Shown piece by piece: positions 17,062 to 25,999 of a stretch of DNA of 58,942 nt. Origin of the DNA: an uncultured Eubacterium sp. (GTDB lineage: Bacteria; Bacillota; Clostridia; Lachnospirales; Lachnospiraceae); contig CAJUHV010000018.1 in NCBI GenBank assembly GCA_910586445.1, positions 1 through 58,942 on the forward strand, written 5' to 3'. Under the pieces are notes generated by a model, which was given only the letters and a program-made list of their open reading frames with translations, did no database searches and was not told where the DNA came from. A program made the translations under genes and the position numbers. Each line of letters begins with the position of its first letter. Positions within the stretch are counted from its first letter, which is position 1.

Positions 17062-17102
17062 GTCCAGACGACGGCTTCAAACAGCCTGCAGCCTGTCTGG
17101 AC
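17062..17102 (+). promoter_or_regulatory. Stem-loop in the codY upstream region
   Basis: GTCCAGAC (17062-17069) pairs with GTCTGGAC (17095-17102) around a 25-nt loop, about 60 nt before the codY ATG. The interval 16933-17160 holds no convincing gene; a 62-codon frame there has no family resemblance. Confidence 0.5.
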
Positions 17103-17160
17103 GGCGGATCAATCAACACCGCAGTGTCAGACTGCATAGGCAAAGGGGAGGGCGTGTCAA

Positions 17161-17946
17161 ATGAGTGTTCAACTACTGGATAAGACGAGAAAGATCAATA
17201 AACTGCTTCACAACAACAATTCCTCCAAAGTGGTATTTAATGATATTTGTGATGTAATGACCGACATTCTTCAGTCTAATATTCTAGTTATCAGTAAAAA
17301 AGGAAAAGTATTGGGAACCGGACGGTGTGACGGCATTGCAGAGATATCAGAACTTATTGTGGATGAGGTGGGTGAGCTTATTGACATTATGCTGAATGAA
17401 CGCCTGCTTGGCATACTTTCTACAAAGGAAAATGTAAATCTAGAAACACTGGGCTTTGTGCAGGATATTAAAAAATATTCTGCGATTATTACACCGATTG
17501 ATATCGCGGGAGAGCGCCTCGGCACATTATTTGTGTACCGCAGCGATCATCCTTATGATATTGACGATATTATTTTATGTGAATATGGAACGACTGTTGT
17601 GGGATTGGAAATGATGCGTTCCGTAAATGAGGAAAACGAAGAGGAGACAAGAAAAATCCAGATCGTACGTTCTGCGATCAGTACTTTGTCATTTTCTGAG
17701 CTGGAGGCGATTATACATATATTTGACGAGCTGGACGGTACAGAGGGGATTCTGGTTGCCAGCAAGGTAGCAGACCGTGTAGGTATCACGCGATCTGTTA
17801 TTGTGAATGCCCTGCGCAAATTTGAAAGTGCAGGTGTAATAGAGTCACGTTCCTCCGGCATGAAGGGTACGTATATCAAAGTGATTAACGATGTGGTTTT
17901 TTCTGAACTGGATGCGATTAAGAAAAAAAATCAGAGAGGAATCTGA
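17161..17946 (+). CDS. codY: GTP-sensing transcriptional pleiotropic repressor CodY
   Basis: A 261-residue CodY, full length. An N-terminal GAF domain binds branched-chain amino acids (NILVISKKGKVLG, FVQDIKKYSAIITPIDIAGERLGTLFVYR). The C-terminal winged HTH contains VASKVADRVGITRSVIVNALRKFESAGVIESRSSGMKGTYI. GGGGAGGG precedes the ATG. CodY senses nutrient sufficiency and represses stationary-phase genes, including motility in Bacillus. It lies directly upstream of flgB, as in B. subtilis. A short AATCAGA/TCTGATT hairpin spans its stop codon. Confidence 0.97.
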   Translation: MSVQLLDKTRKINKLLHNNNSSKVVFNDICDVMTDILQSNILVISKKGKVLGTGRCDGIAEISELIVDEVGELIDIMLNERLLGILSTKENVNLETLGFVQDIKKYSAIITPIDIAGERLGTLFVYRSDHPYDIDDIILCEYGTTVVGLEMMRSVNEENEEETRKIQIVRSAISTLSFSELEAIIHIFDELDGTEGILVASKVADRVGITRSVIVNALRKFESAGVIESRSSGMKGTYIKVINDVVFSELDAIKKKNQRGI

Positions 17947-18037
17947 TTTCTGAAACAAATCGTATTTTTTTCCCAGTTTATGCCAAATATAGTATTTATT
18001 TGACAAAAAAATACAATATCGTGTAAATAATATGCAA

Positions 18038-18052
18038 AAATTTATAAAAATT
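18038..18052 (+). promoter_or_regulatory. Candidate CodY box upstream of flgB
   Basis: AAATTTATAAAAATT matches the CodY consensus AATTTTCWGAAAATT at 12 of 15 positions. It ends 4 nt before the -35 element of the flgB promoter, a position suited to repression. AT-rich DNA produces chance matches, so moderate confidence. Confidence 0.45.
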
Positions 18053-18055
18053 CTC

Positions 18056-18083
18056 TTGTAAAAATCACAGGATTCACTATAAT
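18056..18083 (+). promoter_or_regulatory. Sigma-A-type promoter of the fla/che operon
   Basis: TTGTAA and TATAAT (18078-18083) are separated by 16 nt, giving a leader of about 55 nt before the flgB ATG. A second TTGACA at 18000 lacks a good -10. Confidence 0.65.
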
Positions 18084-18144
18084 GTATTGTAGAGTGTTTA
18101 TCATGTATGAATATAGAGATTTTAGCAAATCGAGGAGGAATATT

Positions 18145-18546
18145 ATGTTCAGTTCTACTGCATTTGATTATATTAATGTACTGGATAAAGCGGCAGACGC
18201 GAGCTGGCTGCGCAACAGTACATTGGTGAATAACATTGCCAATGCAACGACGCCGGATTATAAGCGTCATGACGTGGATTTTCAGTCGCTGCTGGAGATG
18301 GAGCTGATGGATTCTAAGTACAACCGCAATCTGGACAGCAGGGTGCATAATGTACATATGAACCATCTGACGGCAATTGCAAAGCTTGATACGAGCTCGG
18401 ATATGTTTTCGTATCGTGAAGATGGCAACAACGTAGACATACATTTGGAGAATGTGGAGCTGGCTTCTGAGCGCCTGAGGTATCAGGGGCTGACTGACAG
18501 CATTTCACAGGAGTTTACACGTATGAGGACAGCGCTTGGTAAGTAG
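18145..18546 (+). CDS. flgB: Flagellar proximal rod protein FlgB
   Basis: A 133-residue rod protein, first gene of the fla/che operon. It has the N-terminal rod/hook motif (LRNSTLVNNIANATTPDYKRHDV) and a C-terminal helix (RLRYQGLTDSISQEFTRMRTAL). FlgB joins the MS ring and the rod with FliE and FlgC. The start is ATG 18145 with GAGGAGG 7-8 nt upstream; the frame extends 21 codons upstream with no family match. Confidence 0.95.
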   Translation: MFSSTAFDYINVLDKAADASWLRNSTLVNNIANATTPDYKRHDVDFQSLLEMELMDSKYNRNLDSRVHNVHMNHLTAIAKLDTSSDMFSYREDGNNVDIHLENVELASERLRYQGLTDSISQEFTRMRTALGK

Positions 18547-18581
18547 TCAGCGCCAGCCGCAGCAGAAAGGAATGAAAAGAA

Positions 18582-19028
18582 ATGGGATTGTTTCAGTCAT
18601 TTAATATCAGCGCGTCAGGCATGACGGCACAGCAGTTCCGTGCAGATATCATTGCACAGAACCTTGCAAACGTAAATACGACCAGAACAGATGCAGGTAC
18701 GCCTTACCGCCGGAAGATTGTATCTTTTCAGGAAAAGGGCGTAAACAAATTTGACCGTTATCTGACAGAGAGCAGGAAACGCGGCAGCCATATCGGAAAC
18801 GGCGTAAAGATTACAAAGGTCGGGGAAGATACATTGACGGATTTTATTATGGAGTATGATCCGTCGCACCCGGATGCGGATGAAAACGGATATGTTTCTT
18901 ATCCAAATGTCAATCTGGTGACAGAAATGACGAATCTGATCGACGCGAGCCGTGCATACGAAGCGAATATCACGGCATTTGATGCAAGCAAGGCGATGGC
19001 TCAGGCAGGCTTACAGATCGGCAAGTAG
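18582..19028 (+). CDS. flgC: Flagellar proximal rod protein FlgC
   Basis: A 148-residue rod protein with the signature ASGMTAQQFRADIIAQNLANVNTTRT at the N-terminus and YVSYPNVNLVTEMTNLIDASRAYEANITAFDASKAM at the C-terminus. Exported axial protein of the proximal rod. 35-nt gap after flgB with AAAGGAATG upstream of the ATG. A 153-nt gap with hairpins follows before fliE, wide for this operon. Confidence 0.97.
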   Translation: MGLFQSFNISASGMTAQQFRADIIAQNLANVNTTRTDAGTPYRRKIVSFQEKGVNKFDRYLTESRKRGSHIGNGVKITKVGEDTLTDFIMEYDPSHPDADENGYVSYPNVNLVTEMTNLIDASRAYEANITAFDASKAMAQAGLQIGK

Positions 19029-19079
19029 CATAGAGCTTTACTGCCGCATTTATGGCAGTTGTTTTGTAACTATTGTTTT

Positions 19080-19103
19080 GCAGCAGCTGTATTCAGCTGC
19101 TGC
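19080..19103 (+). other. Perfect 10-bp stem-loop between flgC and fliE
   Basis: GCAGCAGCTG, loop TATT, CAGCTGCTGC. No U-tract follows, so read-through is expected; it may act in mRNA processing or stability. A weaker CTGCC/GGCAG hairpin lies just upstream. Confidence 0.7.
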
Positions 19104-19181
19104 CTGGAGCATACAGGCGGCAGTGTGCAGCTGCTTATGGATCATGCCGGCAGCGGCAGCAGTTTTAGGAGTAGTGTAATT

Positions 19182-19502
19182 ATGGATATTTCAAGCGTAA
19201 CAGGACTTACAGGAGCAGAGTCGGCATTTGACGCGGCGCAGGAGCGTTTTCAGATCGCGGCACAGGAAGACCGGGAAGAATTTGAAACCGTCTTTCAGTC
19301 TGCACTGGGAATGGTTGAAGAGACAAACGACCTGCACAATCAGGCGGAATCTGCCATGATTCAGTTTGCATTGGGCAAATCAGAAAATACACATGACCTT
19401 TTGATCGCGCAGTCCAAAGCAAATGTTGCCCTGCAGTATACGGTAGCGGTCAAGGATAAGCTGCAGGAGGCTTATCGTGAGATTATGCAGATGCAGATTT
19501 AA
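19182..19502 (+). CDS. fliE: Flagellar hook-basal body complex protein FliE
   Basis: A 106-residue FliE, the adapter between the MS ring and the rod. C-terminal signature: AMIQFALGKSENTHDLLIAQSKANVALQYTVAVKDKLQEAYREIMQMQI. The start is ATG 19182 with TTAGGAG about 11 nt upstream; 41 further upstream codons are cysteine-rich noise from the intergenic hairpin region. Followed by fliF after 67 nt. Confidence 0.94.
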   Translation: MDISSVTGLTGAESAFDAAQERFQIAAQEDREEFETVFQSALGMVEETNDLHNQAESAMIQFALGKSENTHDLLIAQSKANVALQYTVAVKDKLQEAYREIMQMQI

Positions 19503-19569
19503 TTTGTTGTTTTAGAGTGTTATTTTTGTTTCTGATTGTTATAAGAATGGATACGGAGAGTGAAAAAAG

Positions 19570-21189
19570 ATGCCTGACAGAGTACGGGATTTAGGAAGCC
19601 GGCTTGTAGAATGGTGGAAACATTTTACGAGAAAACAGCAGATGATCATTGCCAGCTCCACTTTGGTTGTAATTATTGCGATTGCAATTCTTGCAGTCGT
19701 GCTGACCAAGCCGGAGATGGTTATCATCAAGCAGTGTGAAACGGCGACAGAAGCAGCCACAGTGCAGTCGCTTCTGGATGAAAATGGAATTTATAATGAA
19801 GTTTCAGACAATGGCATGGTCTTTACGATACGGAAAAAAGATTCTGCTAAGGCACATATTCTGTTAGGGTCAAACGCGATCAAGACAGAAGATGAAAAAC
19901 TGCAGAATATATTGAACGGCAGTCTGAGTACGACAGAATCCGATAAGGCAAAGCTGTATAAAGAATATCAGGAAAAGAACCTTGCTTCTTATCTGGAGAG
20001 CCTGTCAAATGTAGAAAGCGCTATTGTCAGCCTGGATATTCCGAATGACGACGGCACGCTGGTAGCAAGCAAAAGAGAGGCTTCAGCGGCAGTTTTTCTG
20101 ACACCAAACGGTGAGATTTCAGAAGAACAGGCAATGGGGCTGGCGCAGATGGTTGCGACGGAGCTTGGAAATGAGACCACCGAACACATTTCGATTATGG
20201 ACAATAATATGAACCTGCTTTATGCAGGAGGCATAGAAAACAGCTCCACCACAGGACTGACTTCTTCGCAGCTGTCGTTTAAACAGAAGTGGGAGAGCAA
20301 CGTAAAGGAAAATGTAAGGGACGTGCTTCTCGGCACCGGACAGTACCAGAGTGTAGAAGTAGGACTCAACATGCCGCTTGATTTTAACGAATCAAAGACT
20401 ACGAGCAAAAAATATTCAGTGCCGGACGGGCAGGCGCAGGGCTATTTAAAGAACGAGAGCGCCTACGACGAAGAAACGACGTCTACGCCGGGAGGCGTTC
20501 CGGGAACGGATGGAAACGGTGAAGACGGCAATACATATGTACTGAATGACGGAGAAAATACGACACAGACAATTTCTGACCGTACAAATAATTATGCCTT
20601 AGATGAAGAAATCAGGGAAGACATATCAAAGTTCGGAGGGGCACTGACAGATCAGGCTTCGATCAGTGTTGCTACAATTGCATATGTAAAATACGATGAA
20701 GATGCACTGCGTGCTGCCGGCGAGCTGGAGGATATGACGTTTGATGAATACCGGGCTCAGATCGAAAGCCAGGGCAGCCAGCAGCAGGAAGTAGGCGAAG
20801 ATATTATCAGCGCCGTATCCATGGCGACGGGAATTGCAGCTGATAGAATTTCTATTATCGCATACCAGGAGCCGGTATTTATTCCGACAGAAGGAAGCGG
20901 ACGGACACTGGCAGATTATCTGGAGATTCTGCTTGCAGTACTGCTTTTTGCACTGCTTGGATTTGTCGTATTTATGAGTACGAGAAAGGATAAAGCACCG
21001 GAGATCGAGCCGGAGTTATCGGTAGAGACTTTGTTACAGGCTACAAAGGAAAACGAAGAAGAAAATCTGGAAGATATCGGCTTCAAGGAAAAATCCGAAG
21101 CCCGTGTATTAATTGAAAAATTTGTAGAAGAAAAGCCGGAAGCAGTGGCCTCGCTGCTGCGTAACTGGCTGAATGAAGACTGGGAATAG
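19570..21189 (+). CDS. fliF: Flagellar MS-ring protein FliF
   Basis: A 539-residue FliF. Transmembrane helix 1 lies at about 25-46 (MIIASSTLVVIIAIAILAVVL). The ring-building YscJ-like domain contains YKEYQEKNLASYLESLSNVESAIVSLDIP. A long extracytoplasmic region ends before transmembrane helix 2 at about 440-465, and the cytoplasmic tail ends in AVASLLRNWLNED, the FliG-binding segment. The MS ring houses the export gate and carries the switch. GGAGAG precedes the ATG. fliG starts 19 nt after the stop. Confidence 0.96.
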   Translation: MPDRVRDLGSRLVEWWKHFTRKQQMIIASSTLVVIIAIAILAVVLTKPEMVIIKQCETATEAATVQSLLDENGIYNEVSDNGMVFTIRKKDSAKAHILLGSNAIKTEDEKLQNILNGSLSTTESDKAKLYKEYQEKNLASYLESLSNVESAIVSLDIPNDDGTLVASKREASAAVFLTPNGEISEEQAMGLAQMVATELGNETTEHISIMDNNMNLLYAGGIENSSTTGLTSSQLSFKQKWESNVKENVRDVLLGTGQYQSVEVGLNMPLDFNESKTTSKKYSVPDGQAQGYLKNESAYDEETTSTPGGVPGTDGNGEDGNTYVLNDGENTTQTISDRTNNYALDEEIREDISKFGGALTDQASISVATIAYVKYDEDALRAAGELEDMTFDEYRAQIESQGSQQQEVGEDIISAVSMATGIAADRISIIAYQEPVFIPTEGSGRTLADYLEILLAVLLFALLGFVVFMSTRKDKAPEIEPELSVETLLQATKENEEENLEDIGFKEKSEARVLIEKFVEEKPEAVASLLRNWLNEDWE

Positions 21190-21208
21190 TATTAATCGAG
21201 GGAGAAAC

Positions 21209-22213
21209 ATGGCAGATAAGATGAGCGGCCTCCAAAAAGCAGCAGTATTGCTGATCGCGCTGGGGCCGGAAAAATCGGCAAGTATTTTTAGATATTTAAA
21301 AGAAGATGAGATCGAGGAGCTGACTCTTGAAATTGCTAATACGAGGAGTATTGCGCCCCAGTTAAAGGACGATATCATCAATGAATTTTATCAGGTATGT
21401 CTAGCGCAGCAGTATATCTCAGAAGGCGGCATCGGCTACGCAAAAGATCTTTTGGACAAAGCGCTTGGAGAAGAGCGTGCACAACAGGTTATTACCAAGC
21501 TGACAGCCTCACTGCAGGTACGCCCGTTCGAGTTTGTACGTAAGACAGATGCAAGTCAGGTGCTGAACTTTATACAGGATGAGCACCCGCAGACAATTGC
21601 CATGATTTTGTCTTACCTGTCCCCGAATCAGGCCTCTATGATCATCGGTTCGCTGGATCCAGAGAAACAGGCAGACGTAGCAAAGCGTATTGCAATGATG
21701 GACCGCACGTCGCCGGATGTCATCAAAGAAGTAGAAAGCGTTTTGGAACGAAAGCTGGCTTCTCTGGCAAATCAGGATTACACGATTGTCGGCGGTGTCG
21801 ATGCAATTGTAAACATATTAAATACAGTAGACCGGAGCACGGAGAAGCATATTATGGAGACTCTCGAAGTGGAAGAGCCGGAACTGGCAGACGAAATCCG
21901 CAAGAAGATGTTCGTATTCGAAGATATCCTGCTGCTTGATGACCGCGCAATCCAGCGTGTTCTGCGTGATGTAGAAAACAGCGACCTTGCAATTGCATTG
22001 AAAGGCTCGAACGAAGAGGTCAAAGGTGCGATACTCAGAAACCTGTCCAAGCGTCTTGCTTCTATGATCGAGGAGGACATGGAATTTATGGGCCCTGTCA
22101 GAATGAAGGACGTAGAAGAAGCGCAGCAGAAGATCGTTGCTGTTATACGTAAGTTAGAAGATTCCGCTGAGATTGTTATTTCAAGAGGCGGAGGTGACGA
22201 GATCGTTGTCTAA
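21209..22213 (+). CDS. fliG: Flagellar motor switch protein FliG
   Basis: A 334-residue switch protein. The N-terminal FliF-binding domain begins LQKAAVLLIALGPEKSA. The middle domain contains DEHPQTIAMILSYL. The C-terminal torque domain contains MFVFEDILLLDDRAIQRVLRDV and the charged helix that meets MotA. ATG at 21209 with GAGGGAG upstream; the 12 extra codons before it overlap fliF and are not used. Its 3' end holds the ribosome site of fliH and overlaps fliH by 8 nt. Confidence 0.97.
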   Translation: MADKMSGLQKAAVLLIALGPEKSASIFRYLKEDEIEELTLEIANTRSIAPQLKDDIINEFYQVCLAQQYISEGGIGYAKDLLDKALGEERAQQVITKLTASLQVRPFEFVRKTDASQVLNFIQDEHPQTIAMILSYLSPNQASMIIGSLDPEKQADVAKRIAMMDRTSPDVIKEVESVLERKLASLANQDYTIVGGVDAIVNILNTVDRSTEKHIMETLEVEEPELADEIRKKMFVFEDILLLDDRAIQRVLRDVENSDLAIALKGSNEEVKGAILRNLSKRLASMIEEDMEFMGPVRMKDVEEAQQKIVAVIRKLEDSAEIVISRGGGDEIVV

Positions 22214-23066
22214 TTTATATAAAGCGCAGATCAATCAGAGTAAAGACGGCGTTTATACACGCGTTATTGATCATAATGAATTGTTAGAGCAGAAACTGTC
22301 CGCGATCTCTTTCGAACAGGAACAGAAACTGCGCCAGCAGCGTCTGGCGCAGGGAGGTGCGGATTTGGAATCTGCAGACCAGGAGGCTGATTCACAAGGA
22401 CATACTTTTAGCGAGGGGCTGTTTGCCGCAAAGGTAGAAACGGCCCCGGAGCTTGAGATTGATTTTGTAGAAAAAGCAAAAGAAGAAGCAGCTGAGATTA
22501 CAGCCAAGGCAACTGCAGACGCAGAAGAAATATTGAAAAGAGCCGTGCAGGAGGCTGAAAAGCTGAAAGAAAATACACGAAAGCAGGCAGAGGAAAAAGG
22601 CTATGCACAGGGCATGGAGCGTGCACGCACACAAGAAGCCCAGATGATGGAGCAGGTACAGCAGCTCCGTCAGCAGCATGAACAGGAATATGCCGAGCGC
22701 CTGCGCACAATGGAACCAGAGCTTATGGATGCTGTCATTGAAGTATTCGACCATGTGCTCTGGACAGACTTTGCAGGACGCCGGGAGATTCTGCTGCGTT
22801 TGATTCAAAATACAGTAAGGCATATTAAAAACAGCCGGGAATTTCGTATCCGGGTATGCGCTGAGGATTATGAAACTGTATCCGCAGGCAGGGATGAGAT
22901 TTTGAAAAAAATCGGCGGTGATGTCATTTTGGATATTATTATGGATGAATCCATGCAGCAGGGACAGTGTACGATTGACACTGATGAAGGGATTTTTGAC
23001 TGCGGCGTAGATGTGCAGCTGGATAATCTTATCAAAGATTTAAAGACATTGTCCTGTATCGAGTAG
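22206..23066 (+). CDS. fliH: Flagellar assembly protein FliH
   Basis: A 286-residue FliH, the FliI ATPase regulator. The N-terminus is SNLYKAQINQ with VYTRVIDHNELLEQKL; a long charged coiled coil spans about 75-165 (AKATADAEEILKRAVQEAEKLK); the C-terminal domain contains LMDAVIEVFDHVLW and CTIDTDEGIFDCGVDVQLDNL. The start is TTG 22206, chosen because the perfect site GGAGGTGA lies 8 nt upstream and the family N-terminus begins here. Translational coupling with fliG is likely. Confidence 0.93.
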   Translation: MSNLYKAQINQSKDGVYTRVIDHNELLEQKLSAISFEQEQKLRQQRLAQGGADLESADQEADSQGHTFSEGLFAAKVETAPELEIDFVEKAKEEAAEITAKATADAEEILKRAVQEAEKLKENTRKQAEEKGYAQGMERARTQEAQMMEQVQQLRQQHEQEYAERLRTMEPELMDAVIEVFDHVLWTDFAGRREILLRLIQNTVRHIKNSREFRIRVCAEDYETVSAGRDEILKKIGGDVILDIIMDESMQQGQCTIDTDEGIFDCGVDVQLDNLIKDLKTLSCIE

Positions 23067-23120
23067 AAATGCATTGATTTTGTTATATATTGATTTTGAT
23101 ATATATGAAAGGAAAGAAGA

Positions 23121-24500
23121 GTGGCGCTGCAGCATAAGACACAGTTAAATCAAAATAATAGGTTTATACGCAAATACCATTCTCTGACTGAACAGAATTA
23201 TTTTAATCGGTTTGGAAAAGTAGCAAAGGTCGTCGGCCTGACTATCGAGTCGCTTGGGCCGGATGCAAAGCTGAATGATCTGTGCCGTATTGTAATCAGC
23301 CGTGAGAAGCATACATATGTTATGGCAGAAGTCGTAGGATTTCGTGACAAGCATCTGCTGCTTATGCCGTTTGAAAATGTAGAAGGCATAGGCGTAGGAT
23401 GTATTGTGGAAAATACAGGGCATCCGCTGTCTGTTTATGTAGGTGAAGAACTGCTCGGACATACCTTGGACGGGCTGGGCAGGCCTACAGACCTCGGCCC
23501 GGAGGCCGAGCAGGATGAAAACAGCATGGCAGGCTTAAAAGAGTATCCGGTAGAGGCAATGCCGCCGGACCCGATGGCCCGCGTTATTATTAATGAGGTG
23601 CTGCCGCTCGGCGTAAAAGCAGTAGACGGGCTGATTACAGTCGGCAAGGGGCAGCGTATCGGTATTTTTGCGGGCTCCGGTGTCGGAAAAAGTACCCTGA
23701 TGGGCATGTTTGCGCGCAATACAAGGGCAGATATCAATGTCATTGCTTTAATCGGCGAGCGCGGGCGTGAAGTGCGTGAGTTTATAGAAAATGACTTAGG
23801 CGAAGAAGGCATGAAGCGCTCTGTTGTTGTGGTGGCGACATCCGATAAGCCGGCACTGATAAGAAACAAGGCGGCAAAGACCGCGACTGCAATTGCAGAG
23901 TATTTTAGGGATCAGGGCAGGGACGTACTGCTGATGATGGATTCCCTGACGCGTTTTTCCATGGCGCAGCGTGAGATCGGGCTTGCCTCAGGAGAGCCTC
24001 CGGTGACAAGGGGATATCCGCCGAGCATTTATTCCGAAATGCCGAAATTATTGGAGCGCGCAGGAAATTCAGATGTAGGTTCTATTACGGGCTTATATAC
24101 CGTATTAGTAGATGGTGACGATTTTAACGAGCCGATTACCGATACGGCACGAAGCATTCTGGACGGACATATTGTCTTATCCAGAAAACTGGCACAGAAA
24201 AACCATTATCCGGCGATCGACGTGCTTGCGAGCATATCACGATGCATGAGTGCGATTGCGCAGGGCAGCCATAAAGGAGCCGCCGGAAAGCTGCGGAATG
24301 TGCTGGGTACCTATGATGAGGCTGAAGACCTGATTAATATCGGTGCATACAAAAGCGGTTCGAATGTAGCGATTGATTATGCAATACAAAAGATTCAGGC
24401 AGTCAACCAGTTTTTGATGCAGGGCACAATGGAAAAGTTTACTTTTGAAGAGATTACACAGCGGCTGGAGACGATTTTTAACGATAAGCAGGCCGGGTAG
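23121..24500 (+). CDS. fliI: Flagellum-specific ATPase FliI
   Basis: A 459-residue F1-beta-like ATPase that energises type III flagellar export. Walker A GSGVGKST, RDVLLMMDSLTRFSMAQREIGLASGEPP, RGYPPSIYSEMPKLLERAG, DTARSILDGHIVLSR. GTG start at 23121 with AAAGGAAAG upstream. Partner of FliH and FliJ, which flank it. Confidence 0.97.
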   Translation: MALQHKTQLNQNNRFIRKYHSLTEQNYFNRFGKVAKVVGLTIESLGPDAKLNDLCRIVISREKHTYVMAEVVGFRDKHLLLMPFENVEGIGVGCIVENTGHPLSVYVGEELLGHTLDGLGRPTDLGPEAEQDENSMAGLKEYPVEAMPPDPMARVIINEVLPLGVKAVDGLITVGKGQRIGIFAGSGVGKSTLMGMFARNTRADINVIALIGERGREVREFIENDLGEEGMKRSVVVVATSDKPALIRNKAAKTATAIAEYFRDQGRDVLLMMDSLTRFSMAQREIGLASGEPPVTRGYPPSIYSEMPKLLERAGNSDVGSITGLYTVLVDGDDFNEPITDTARSILDGHIVLSRKLAQKNHYPAIDVLASISRCMSAIAQGSHKGAAGKLRNVLGTYDEAEDLINIGAYKSGSNVAIDYAIQKIQAVNQFLMQGTMEKFTFEEITQRLETIFNDKQAG

Positions 24501-24539
24501 CCTTTCAAAAGCTGAATCATAATATAAAGTTGGGAGTCT

Positions 24540-24986
24540 ATGGCAAAATTCGTATTTAAGCTGCAGAGTATTTTAAATATTAAGCTGAAGCTGGAAAATC
24601 AGGCGAAAATAGCATACGGGCAGGCAAATGCAAAGCTCAAGCGTGAAGAGGCTGTTTTACAGTCGCTGATTATGCAGCGGTCCATGTATGAGAAGCGGGC
24701 AGTGGAGCTGGTGAGCGGGACGATCTGTGTCCGCGATATCCGGGAAAATAAGCGTTCGATTGATATTATGAAATCCAGAATACGCGCGCAGATGATGGTT
24801 GTACATGCGGCAGAAAAACAGGTAGAGGCAGCCAGGCAGAAATTAAATGAGATGATGATCGAGCGCAAGACATTTGAAAAGCTGCGGGAGCGTGCCTTTG
24901 AAGAGTTCAAGCAGGAAGTCGCCTACGAAGAAAATCAGGCAGTCAATGAGCTTGTAAGCTATACATATCATAACAATGAAGAGTAG
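24540..24986 (+). CDS. fliJ: Flagellar export chaperone FliJ
   Basis: A 148-residue almost wholly helical coiled-coil protein beginning FVFKLQSILNIKLKLENQAK, typical of FliJ, which links the ATPase ring to FlhA. The C-terminal part contains KLRERAFEEFKQEVAYEE. GGGAG precedes the ATG. Low sequence conservation is usual, but position after fliI supports the call. Confidence 0.92.
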   Translation: MAKFVFKLQSILNIKLKLENQAKIAYGQANAKLKREEAVLQSLIMQRSMYEKRAVELVSGTICVRDIRENKRSIDIMKSRIRAQMMVVHAAEKQVEAARQKLNEMMIERKTFEKLRERAFEEFKQEVAYEENQAVNELVSYTYHNNEE

Positions 24987-25062
24987 ACGCAGGAAAACGA
25001 GACTGCGTATGGCTGGAAAGCCTGCGTCAGGATCGCTTGAAAGCATATAGGAGGTTAGTGTT

Positions 25063-25908
25063 ATGCCACAGGAAGCAACAATGGATCAGCAGGACTCCAA
25101 AAAAGCGGAAAAGGATAGAAAAAAGGAAGAGAAAAAGAAGAAAAAGGAAGAGAAAAAAGCTGCAAGGCAAGAGAGTGAAATGGCAGAAGAGCAGGAGACT
25201 GTCGGCGGCAAGCTGGTTGTAGCGTTTGCTACGATTGTAATTATAGCGATCTGGCTGGGAATCCTCGCACTGCTGGTCCGTCTGGATGTCGGAGGCTTTG
25301 GATCTACCGTGCTTTATCCGCTTTTAAAAGACGTGCCATATGTCAATAAAATACTTCCTGAGGTAAAGCCGGAGGAAGACGCAGACCCGGATCATCCGTA
25401 CCAGACATTGTCTGAAGCAATTGCGTACATAGAGAAGATAGAGGGTGAGCTGGCAGCTGCAAAACAGTCTGACCAGGATGGAAAGGCCAAGATAGAAGAC
25501 TTACAGTCACAGATCAGAAAGCTGCGCAGGTACCGGGACAACGAAGCAGAATTTGAACGGGTAAAACAGGAATTTTATGAAGAAGTCGTATTTGGGGATG
25601 ATGCGCTGGACATTTCAGAATATCAGAAGTTTTATGAAGCAATCGAACCAGATAACGCAGAGGTTCTCTACAAAGAGGTTATAGAGCAGCAGGAATATGA
25701 CGATAAAGTAGATGAATATGTAAAGACTTATTCAGGTATAAAGGCAAAAGAGGCGGCAGCAATTTTTGATACAATGACAGATAATCTTTCGCTTGTAAAG
25801 AGAATTCTGGAAAAGATGTCCTCTCAGGACAGAGGAAATATTCTGGCAGCGATGAATCAGGATACAGCGGCAAAACTGACAGAAATGCTGGAGCCATCCA
25901 AAAAATAA
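25063..25908 (+). CDS. ylxF: YlxF/MotE-like membrane protein with MgtE_N-type C-terminal domain
   Basis: A 281-residue protein with a very lysine/glutamate-rich cytoplasmic N-terminus (residues 10-45), one transmembrane helix (about 50-75, LVVAFATIVIIAIWLGILALLV), a coiled coil (EKIEGELAAAKQSDQDGKAKIEDLQSQI) and a C-terminal MgtE_N-like domain (EAAAIFDTMTDNLSLVKRILEKMSSQDRGNILAAMNQDTAAKLTEML). The same architecture and position (between fliJ and fliK) are found in B. subtilis YlxF; the MotE relatives stabilise the stator/motor. AGGAGG lies 8 nt before the ATG. Confidence 0.85.
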   Translation: MPQEATMDQQDSKKAEKDRKKEEKKKKKEEKKAARQESEMAEEQETVGGKLVVAFATIVIIAIWLGILALLVRLDVGGFGSTVLYPLLKDVPYVNKILPEVKPEEDADPDHPYQTLSEAIAYIEKIEGELAAAKQSDQDGKAKIEDLQSQIRKLRRYRDNEAEFERVKQEFYEEVVFGDDALDISEYQKFYEAIEPDNAEVLYKEVIEQQEYDDKVDEYVKTYSGIKAKEAAAIFDTMTDNLSLVKRILEKMSSQDRGNILAAMNQDTAAKLTEMLEPSKK

Positions 25909-25999
25909 TACGCATAAATCATATTTATGGTATAATCTGCTTGTACGGTTTTTTAGCAGGCAGTTTATATAAAACAGCAATTTAGAAAGGAGGCAGACG

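Noticed and set aside
16995..17183. 62-codon plus-strand frame before codY
   Set aside because: Ends inside codY in another frame, has no ribosome site or family resemblance and overlaps a leader stem-loop.
17947..18144. c-di-GMP riboswitch before the fla/che operon
   Set aside because: The conserved core (such as CACGCACAGGG) is absent; leader is only about 55 nt.
17845..18444. 199-codon minus-strand frame across the flgB promoter
   Set aside because: Antisense to the end of codY, the promoter and flgB; no family resemblance.
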